Of a stretch of 64,000 bases of DNA, positions 51,653-64,000 are shown piece by piece. This stretch comes from Paraspadella gotoi. Taxonomy: Eukaryota; Chaetognatha. Location of the stretch: assembly GCA_051294375.1 (NCBI GenBank), contig CM119264.1, positions 18,833,820-18,897,819 of the forward strand, written 5' to 3'. The first letter of the stretch is position 1, and each line of letters begins with the position of its first letter. Made by a program: the position numbers and the translations under genes. The notes under the pieces are model-generated. The model was not told where the DNA came from. It was given only the letters and a program-made list of their open reading frames with translations, and ran no database searches.

Positions 51653-53963
51653 CCTCTTATCTTTCGCTATCTCTCTTTTTCTGTAAACTGTAGGTTTTTC
51701 TTGCTGCCCGGTTCAAATTCTGAGCCCTTCATGTTATTATTAATTAGTGCTCAATTTAGATTTCCTTGCCATTTTTTTTATTTCAAGAAGACGAAGGAAA
51801 TTTTTTTTTTTTTGCCCCTCCTCGATTTTATTCGCGAGTTTTAATATTAATTCTATTGAGTTTTAAAATAAAATTTAACGATGAGAGAATAAGAAAAGGA
51901 TATCGGAGGAGAAAATTTGAGCGTGTTTTTCTCTCGCAGAAAAATCATTTATTGCTAGATCAAGTCAAAAAATCCTAGACCTGCAATTTTTCTCTCCGGT
52001 GGGTGGGGGGGGGGAAGAACCCGTTAAGGAGAGGTGCACGAAAAGGCAGAATTGGAAAAAAAATATAGAGAAACAAAATGTCATCCATCATTTTTCTTCC
52101 AAATTTTTTCGGGTCGCTGATTCGAAGGAGAAAATGAATAAAGGGTGGACAAAAAAAGTGAATAATCCATTGCATTTTCTGTTCGAGAAAATATTTTTTG
52201 GTATATTTTATAGGTTGCTAAAGAGTGATGATTGTTTTGGCATTGAAAAACCGTAACTGCCAAAATATCTGGCAATTTTTTTATTTTTATTAAAGTAACT
52301 CTCATTGCAAAAAATTACTCTTTATTAAATTCAGAACGATCCTACATTTTATAATCCCTAAATGGGGAAAAACGATTTTTTTCAATTTATTATCTAAATA
52401 AGTTGATTTAAAAGACTGAAAATATTATTATTTTTGACATCTTGTTTTGTAGCTATGCGATTTAAACTCTTTTTTTTCTCCTTCAGAAACGTCTGCGAAC
52501 AGGCGAAGCAAGGCTGCGCGCCCATAATGCGACAATACGGGTTCGCCTGGCCGGAGCGAATGAATTGCGACGGTCTCCCCGAATATGGAGACTCCAACAA
52601 CCTCTGCATGGGTTGGGAGTACAACGCCACCAACGATGGTTCTACTCCTCCGCCAAACGTTGCAGGCGGCGGGGCCACCCCGCCCTCGCCCTCCGGCGGC
52701 GCCGCTGGCGGTTCTGGCGGCGAGTCGGACAGCGCCGGAAAGTGTAGGTGCAGTTGCCGCGACAACCTGGTCCCCCTGACTCGAGAGGATCACGCAGAAG
52801 TGTTTGACCGCGGGATCGTGACTGGTTCCGTGCCCAACTGCGCCAAGCCCTGTCGCTCGATGTACTTCAACGACGATGAACGAGCTTTCGTGTCTTTCTG
52901 GATTGGCCTGTGGGCGATCCTCTGCGGCCTCTCCACCCTCCTCACATGCCTCACTTTCTTCATCGACATGGAGAGGTTCCAGTATCCGGAGCGGCCTATA
53001 ATTTTCATGTCCGGCTGCTACCTGATGGTCAGTGTCGGCTACGTGGTCCGCCTGGCGGTCGGTCACCAAGAGATCGCCTGTTCAGGTGATATCGTCCGCT
53101 ACAACGCCACCGGCCCCGCCATATGCACATGCGTCTTTATCCTCATCTACTTCTTTGGCATGGCAGCCTGCATCTGGTGGGTATGCCTCTCATTCACCTG
53201 GTTCCTGGCCGCGGGTTTAAAATGGGGCTCCGAGGCCATCGCCTCCTACTCTCAGTATTTCCACCTGGCCGCCTGGTTTCTGCCCGCCGTGAAGACAGTG
53301 GCCGTGCTGGCGATGTCCTCAGTGGACGGGGATCCCGTTAGCGGCATCTGCTACGTGGGCAACCAGGACGTTGGCAACTTGCGGGGATTCGTTCTGGCGC
53401 CGCATTGCGTATACCTCGTCGTTGGCATCCTCTTCCTCCTCGCCGGCTTCGTCTCCCTCTTCCGCATCCGCAGCGTGATCAAGCGCCAGGGCCATGGCCG
53501 AACCGACAAGTTGGAAAAACTCATGATCCGCATCGGCATCTTTACGGTTTTGTATACCGTACCGGCCTCCATCGTCATCGCCTGCCTCTTCTACGAACAG
53601 TACTACCGCGAGGCTTGGGAACACGCAAAGACTTGCTCGTGCGACGACGACGCCTCCGCTCTCGACGCTGTCACCGCCGCGGCTCCGCTTTCGCGACGGC
53701 CTCTACGGCCTGACTATGCCGTCTTTATGCTCAAGTACTTCATGTGCCTGGTAGTCGGCATTACGTCGGGCTTTTGGATTTGGTCCGGCAAGACGGTCGA
53801 GTCTTGGCGAAAGTTCTACATGGGCAGCGTGTGCCGTCGAGGCGGCGAAGACTGCGCCCGTGTCGCCGGCGGTCCAAACTCTCCGTCGCCAGCACATCAG
53901 CTGCTCTACTGCAAGAGCATCACCCCGCCACCCTCAAAGAATCTGCCCGTTAGTCACGTTTGA
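48710..53963 (+). CDS. fz5/8-like: Frizzled 5/8-type Wnt receptor
   Basis: There are two exons, 48710-48999 and 52487-53963, with one 3.5-kb GT...AG intron inside the cysteine-rich domain (phase 2). From the ATG at 48710 the protein has 588 residues. A short signal peptide (1-13) is followed by the Wnt-binding CRD with all ten cysteines (from Cys24). This region is extremely close to vertebrate FZD5/FZD8 ([35 protein letters not shown]). A Pro/Gly/Ser/Ala-rich linker leads to seven membrane segments. The Dishevelled-binding KTVESW lies at 532-537, and the C-terminus ends in SHV, as in FZD5, a PDZ-ligand type end. It acts at the plasma membrane in Wnt signalling. Start uncertainty: the ATG has a weak context, while in-frame ATGs at 48368, 48377 and 48386 are upstream, the last in a good context (AAGATGG). 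Confidence 0.93.
51601..51650. repeat. Run of 50 T in the Frizzled intron
   Basis: Fifty consecutive T. This may be the poly(A) tail of a minus-strand retroposon, but no SINE body was recognised on the expected side. The exact length is unreliable in any sequencing method. Confidence 0.9.
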
Positions 53964-55841
53964 GAGGAAAGCCTTAAGTTGAGCGCCCACTGCCCACTTC
54001 CCAGTGCCCACCTTTTCCCTATTTTGGCCTCCTTACCTTTGATCCTAGAATAACCCTTACTTTCCCTTTTTTTTTACTTCTTGCCACTTTTTTCTAGTTC
54101 TAATATCCGGTGCTTTTTGCCCAATTTTGTTTCCCTTTTTCGCTCCTCTTACGAAAGCCTCAATCCCTCCTTATCCCTAATATAAGCTATGAACACTGTT
54201 TATTGCCTTTTAATTAATGATTATTATTATTATGGTACTACAAATGAGTTTCAAATTCTCACAATAATGAAAATACATAATTTTTCCAAGATATCCAGTT
54301 ATTCTTCCATGCTTCCACACAGGGTTTATCATTCGTCTCGTTGTGGTATTATTTTTCATTTCATGAAAGTCTGCTCCGATCCGTACAGACAACTTAAAAA
54401 CTTTCTTTGATCATCAGTTTAAAATGCGTACAGGCTCCTGTACAGGGTACAATATCCAGATTTTAAACCCAATTTGCTAGATTTGTTTTAATGTTTGCCT
54501 TTTAGTTTATTTTTAATTATTATTATTATTATTTGTCTGAATGTTTGTATGTTTGTGATCTGTCATGCGTCTCATTGAAGCTGTTTAATCGAAAATTCAG
54601 GGTGCAGAAATGTTTTCGACTAGATAAATGTGATAGTTAGAATAAATGTCACTATATATTATATTGTTGATGCTTGATCTTTGTAATGTGGTCAAAAAGA
54701 GAGACTTTGCCTTTGAAAATTTCCTTTGAAAATTATAAGCACTGGCCACTCGCCCACAATTCTGTGATAAATAAGTTTTTAAAAGAGAATGTAAATAGTG
54801 ATGTTTTTGTTTTTAAGAAGTAGTAATTTTGTAAATAGACGCATTTTTACTTTCATGCTCACTAATACTCCAATTCGATTCGATTATCAAAAACCAATTT
54901 TCGAGGTTGTTTGCATTAAATACGTACACTACAAACCAATTCAGTGCCACTTTATCGCATTTGTTGGCTCCAAAGATTACTTTTACTCTTTCTTCCCCCA
55001 ATCCTTTTTCTAATACCTTCTCTCGGTCCTCGCTCTCCTTCCATTCTTACCCATCCATTCAATTTCTCGTTTTGACTCTCTTTGCCTTTACAGCACAAAA
55101 AAAAACAAAACAAACTAAAAGTGGTATTTAAAACAGTTTTTCGTGTTATTGAATGTTTTTTGTAGTTTTTAGAATTGTATGTATAAATAAGCTGTTAGTC
55201 GCTTTTTGTCGCATTGGCATTTCTTAAGCCCTACAAATCAACGAGGTCTTTATTTTAATTATTCAATCATCTTCAATATTATTCTAGCCAATTTTTTTAA
55301 AAAAGTTTTTACTCGAATAATAAAATTAATGGAACTTCTCGAAGGGTTTGATTTTTGCTTTGATAACATCCGGCCAACGGTAGGAAGGCATCATTAATCA
55401 CAGCTACTTTACGTATATCAGCTTTTTTTTTGTCGATATCTTCTTCCACTCTTTGACATGAGAGGAACTTTGTCAAAAAGGAGATCAAGAGATATGTGAT
55501 AATTGAAATAAACGTAATAGACTAAAGAGTAGCAGTTTATAAAATAGTATAGAAGAGAGGGTCGCCTGTTACCTCAAAGAAGTATTAATCGTGATTCGTT
55601 ACTACTTACCTTCGACGACAGCAACATCTAGAACAATCCAACCTCACGGTCATTTTCAAAAAAAAATTAAAATAAAAACTTTTAGATATAAGATAGATAC
55701 GACGAATAAAACCAACGAAGAATAGTTACTGGCAATTTGAATAATGCATACTCTATTATAATGAACGATATTTTTACTATACAATACAATTGAATCTTAA
55801 ATGTAAATTTTCTCGCCCAATAAGTAATGAAGGACCCACAC
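53964..55841. other. 3' flank of Frizzled, AT-rich
   Basis: This is the likely 3' UTR and intergenic DNA. An AATAAA at 54641-54646 and other ATAAA words are possible polyadenylation signals. No gene recognised. Confidence 0.5.
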
Positions 55842-55948
55842 TTCGATGCGCTGCTCTCTTCGATCTTTTCGAATGCAGTGATTTCGCCAAAAACGATATT
55901 CTCGGCGAAGGATAGGGCGAAAGCTCGAGTCAGCTCCGCCGTTTGCAC
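55842..55948 (-). CDS. Isolated candidate internal exon, unidentified
   Basis: On the minus strand a CCAAAG acceptor at 55949 opens a 107-base frame with balanced codon use (QTAELTRAFALSFAENIVF and so on). It ends at a GTGTGG donor. It is GC-richer than its surroundings and is not simple sequence. No flanking exon was found, and the 35 residues match no family I know. It could be a real exon of a minus-strand gene whose other exons were missed. Confidence 0.3.
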
Positions 55949-57568
55949 CTTTGGATGGCAGAAAAGGAGTTAAACCTCACAAATTATAACCTCAGAACAG
56001 ATTTCTAGCCTTCGCTCCAAAAAAAAGTTCGATCCCCTCAAGTTCCACTTGGCAGCTTAGAGATCGGGGCCAAGCGTCGTCCTCGTCGTCGTCTTCTCCG
56101 CCGTCGCCGGCCTGCCTCCGCTATTATTATAATCCCCTCATTACAAGAGATTACGAGGACAATGCTGTTTCTTAATTCTTCCAAAACGACAAGGGGAAAA
56201 AAAAAAGTCCACCACCCCGGATGATAAGGAGAAATTGGGATGGTGGCACATTGAAGGGTTGGCCATATTACTTCTTTATTTCTTAATTTTTAAAAAGCTT
56301 ATAAAAATCTTACCGTCATAAGACCTAACAAGATATGGTTTAATATTCGCCGATTCCGTCTTGGTGGTCCTTAAGCATTTTTTCACTACTTTGAATAAAT
56401 AAATTTTTCATCTTCAAAAGTAAATAAATTTTTTTGGGGGGTTTGTTCCTTATATTTGCGAAAAAATGGCAGTTTCACGGAGAAATAAAAAGGGTTTTAG
56501 TGAAAAATGAGACCGTAAGTTGAAAAGATTTTAATTTTTCATGAACATCGGTTCGTTTACTCTCAATACACGACCAAAAAAATCACAGGTTTCGTCAGAG
56601 TGCCGCAAAAAATTGGAAAAAAAAGTTTAGTATTTTTTGCCTCGTATTTTTCACCCTGACAGATTTTCCTTTTCCGTTCTCTTTTCTTTTTTTTTGGTTT
56701 CTTTTTTGTTCCATTGTTTCTCTCCTTCTCCCTCTCTCCGTCTTTTATTTCATTGAGTTGCGCTACTTTCCGTCGACCTCCTTAAAGATCGAATTTATCT
56801 TTGTCGTTTAACTTCTCTACGCTCCGCCGAATTCGAACAGAACGCCTTCGACCTCTCTTTCTCTTCTCTTTCTCGTTCTCTCCTCTCTTCCCTCTCTTCT
56901 CTTCCATTCCACATTAAGGGAGCCTAATGGAACCCTCGTCCTTCCTCATCCTCTTCTCTCTCCCATCGGCTTAAGCCGGGCGGTCCTTCTGGGCCCCTAT
57001 CCTTCTTTCCCTCCCTGTTCTCGAATTAGTTTTTTGTTTGTCTCTCTCCTTTTACTTTTCTTTTCCCTCATTCTGAGTGAGCTTAGCCTTAGCCTTAGGA
57101 ATATACCCCGTGTCAGCCTAAGCCGATCCATACCTCTCTTCTCCTCTCCCCTATAATTGGTTTAGGACAAGGGTTGGGTTTTTCATTTTTATTATGCTTA
57201 TTAAGCTTAAGGATTTCATCAAGCCAGGCTCAGCAATGTTTTATTTTATATTTTTAATCGCGTAGGTATGTATTTATTGTTTGATCCTTATAAATCTTGA
57301 TATTTTTTGACAAAGTTGAGGAATGACATAGTAAATGTTACAAGTTATGCCTTTTACTATACTTTAATACTTTAATTCCATGCAAAGTTTTGATGTATTA
57401 TAAACCAAGAAAGAGAGAGAAGCGAAAGATTTCCTTGTTTAGGTAAATCTCTTTCAGCCCTTTCCAGTCATCAGTCAACCTTCAAGTCTATTCACTGAAC
57501 TGAAGCAATGTCATTGATAAATGGATTTTTTCTTTTCTTTCTTTCAGTTGCCAAGCTGCCCTGCGATT

Positions 57569-57571
<3 letters not shown>

Positions 57572-57620
<49 letters not shown>
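57572..57620. repeat. (CT)n microsatellite
   Basis: About 24 CT units. Confidence 0.95.
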
Positions 57621-57626
<6 letters not shown>

Positions 57627-57890
57627 ACTTTGCGTAATTCTATATCATGCTTCCTCAAGAGTTATTTTTATTTTTATCAAATTATGTTTTAGAAATAAAG
57701 TGCACGATTTTTTTAACTGAAAGTTGAAGGTGAATCGAAGCAATAGTTTTGTTTTATCAGTTCCCTTCGCCTCAATGCAAACGTTATCAATCATACTTAG
57801 CTCGGACTCTCCTGTCATACGATCGTCAATTTCGATACAGCAAATTTTTGACAATCGCTGGAGACGGTGTTCACCTCGTTAACTATATTC

Positions 57891-57895
<5 letters not shown>

Positions 57896-57966
<71 letters not shown>
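57896..57966. repeat. (CT)n microsatellite
   Basis: About 35 CT units. Confidence 0.95.
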
Positions 57967-57971
<5 letters not shown>

Positions 57972-59072
57972 CTCTATTCCTGTCTCTTCATTCTTTCTCC
58001 ACCTCTCTCTTAATCAAAATCAGTAAAATATATCTGACACGGCGAGTAATTAACTTATAGTATAAAATTTAAACGTAAATCCAATTCTGTTGATAGCCAA
58101 TATAGCACGGTTAAAATAACATTAGGTAATGACAGAACATATTTTAAATTAATAGCCGAATGAAATACGCGACAGACCATTTTACTCTAATTTAGCTTAC
58201 GTCTCTCCCGTCGAGACCAGCCCCGATATCCTTTTTTATAAAATGATAAAATTTGATTTACGAATCAAGATTAAAACTTTTTAATCCGTTAAATCGGCTA
58301 CTAAGTTTGGAATTGATTATTGAGGGAATATCGAACTTGGCCACCTACATCGAATCTAACCTTTTTTTTTTCGTTTAGATGACAAACCATTTATCTTTAC
58401 TTTAATTAATATTCACGATTTTAAAAATGCTAAAGGGGTTCGAGACAAAGAATTTAATTGATTTTCGGTTGAGGAAACATAATTAATTGCGACTTAAAAA
58501 CGTGAAGTTGAAATTTTAACAACAAAATTAATCATCTTCTCGGAGGGACGAAAAAGTACGATGTGAGAGAAGGTTATGGAACACCAGCTTAATTCATTTT
58601 TTCTTTCCTTAATAGATAAAAATCTACTTCGAAAGGAAAATTTTACCGAAATTTTTTTTCGTAACCCTCCTTTTTTTTGGTTTTTTTTTCATTCTTTGGC
58701 AAAACTGGTTATTAAAACAACTATTTCTTTCCGTTCTCTGGATTTTTTCAAGAACTCATACCATCCCAATGCCCATTAAAGCATGTTCGACCTGGATCAA
58801 AGTAAGAATTTAAAGAGAGTCGACGGTCAATCAAGCTTTTTCTCCCTTCAATGACGACCGCACGTCGCTAACCCGACACAAATACACTGTCATTCCGATG
58901 CAAGCAGTGGCAACGCAAGCTGGGCCTCGAATGGAAGAACAAATAATTAAAAGGACGTTAAAAAGCTCTGAGGGTTTTTGGGAATTATTTGCCCAAGAAA
59001 AAAAAATTGGGGAAACAGAATCTCGGAGACGAGGGAAGGTTTCGACGACGAGAGGTAGATTAGGAAGACATG

Positions 59073-59073
59073 T

Positions 59074-59132
<59 letters not shown>
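59073..59132. repeat. (GA)n microsatellite
   Basis: About 29 GA units with one AAAG interruption. Confidence 0.95.
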
Positions 59133-59135
<3 letters not shown>

Positions 59136-59860
59136 CTCTTTGACCGAAAACTCGGTTTAATTTATTTTATTTTAAATTAAAGTTTCGAAAAATGATGGAG
59201 TGTTCGTTAAATTTGACAATTTTTTCATCAGATGAAATTTTTTAAAGTTCTAATGAGTAACAGGTCCTGTGAAACGTCGAATAATTAAATACGTCTTATG
59301 ACGTTTCTGCTTTTAAAATTCATCATTAGAATCACCAAATTTAACTGACCTCAGGATCTTGGCACTAAATTAGATATAAAATTATAATCATTCAGTTTCT
59401 AATATCTTTAAAAACGCAAATCTTTTTGTCAATTATTACCAAGTATTAGAATATCCCTCTACTCAATGAATATGAAATCGTTGGGAATTTTAACATCGCT
59501 TGTAACGAGGATCCCAACGCCTCGAATTCCCAAAATGTCAGACGAGGAAAACAAAAAAAATATTTAGACGACAAAAGGAAGAAACTATTCGTGGCAATTT
59601 CCATCCGCAGATTCGATGGAGAAAAGTTTTTTTAACTCGGAATGATATTTTGAGAGAGAGAAAGACAGAGAAAGAGAGACAGGGGGGGAGAGAGAGAGAA
59701 AGTTGGAAATTATGATGCTCGAAATCGAAGTTAACTTTTTGTCCTTTCTTTTCAGTCATCGCTCTCAGAAAACTAACAAATTATACATTAAATTATTTTC
59801 GACATTTCAGTATCCGCGTAGCCATTATCGTCGTCCGAGACGTAACATCGATAAAAAGAC

Positions 59861-59933
59861 GGCCAATCAGACACTGCATTTTTATCCGTCCAATCAGATC
59901 TTGCGTCTCTGCTCCGGTGCCAGAGTGACGTCA
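59861..59933. promoter_or_regulatory. Promoter-like cluster: two CCAAT boxes and a CRE
   Basis: CCAATCAG occurs at 59863 and again at 59890, and a perfect cAMP-response element TGACGTCA lies at 59926-59933. All fall within about 70 bases of moderately GC-rich DNA. This grouping is typical of promoters, possibly bidirectional. No gene start was recognised on either side, and the downstream GA array begins about 90 bases later. Confidence 0.4.
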
Positions 59934-60016
59934 AGCATCGACGCCTTCGTCATTAATCAAAAGAGAAAAGCAAAGAAGAAAAGAGGAGAAAAAAATCGTC
60001 GATGAAGATGGGAACG

Positions 60017-64000
<3,984 letters not shown>

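Larger units (their letters stand above)
55949..59860. other. Gene-poor region with CT/GA arrays
   Basis: No supportable gene. It holds CT arrays at 57572-57620 and 57896-57966 and a GA array at 59073-59132. A pyrimidine-rich stretch lies at 56640-57060. Confidence 0.5.

Overview
This is a stretch of an animal nuclear genome, not a bacterial, viral or organelle sequence. The genes have introns with GT...AG ends, gene density is low, and the non-coding DNA is AT-rich and full of GA/CT microsatellites. Four runs of N mark a draft assembly. The gene families (Frizzled, ceramide kinase, GT31 galactosyltransferase, secreted ShKT-domain and C-type lectin proteins) point to an invertebrate. The ShKT and lectin genes would suit a nematode or relative, but I cannot fix the species from the sequence.

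Layout. Bases 1-15,351 hold no gene I can defend. They contain tandem repeats, a structured interspersed repeat (3,645-3,889), a 1.3-kb foldback element (11,426-12,722) and one weak candidate exon. A single-exon secreted C-type lectin-like gene lies at 15,352-16,077 (-). From 16,078 to 25,443 the sequence is repeat-rich and poorly assembled. It holds an AT-rich repeat family, a 650-bp polypyrimidine block, four N gaps and a second copy of the first three exons of the next gene. A beta-1,3-galactosyltransferase-like gene ends at 27,398 (+). Two tandem ceramide kinase-like genes follow (28,065-30,708 and 32,329-34,608, +). After these come a second copy of the structured repeat (34,827-35,066) and a three-exon gene for a secreted protein with two ShKT domains (35,444-36,556, -), with a SINE-like insert in one intron. 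Bases 36,557-48,709 are gene-poor and rich in CT/GA arrays. A Frizzled 5/8-type Wnt receptor occupies 48,710-53,963 (+) in two exons. The remainder holds microsatellites, one isolated candidate exon, a promoter-like CCAAT/CRE cluster and nothing else firm.

Functional links. The galactosyltransferase and the ceramide kinases could all act in the secretory/glycolipid membrane system, but nothing in the sequence shows co-regulation, so the neighbourhood may be chance. The most distinctive items are (i) a roughly 240-bp repeat whose two copies keep six successive hairpins despite sequence change, (ii) a ceramide kinase pair with a C-terminal hydrophobic anchor, a changed glycine-rich loop and a 3' tract that looks gene-converted, and (iii) foldback elements carrying hammerhead-ribozyme-like cores.
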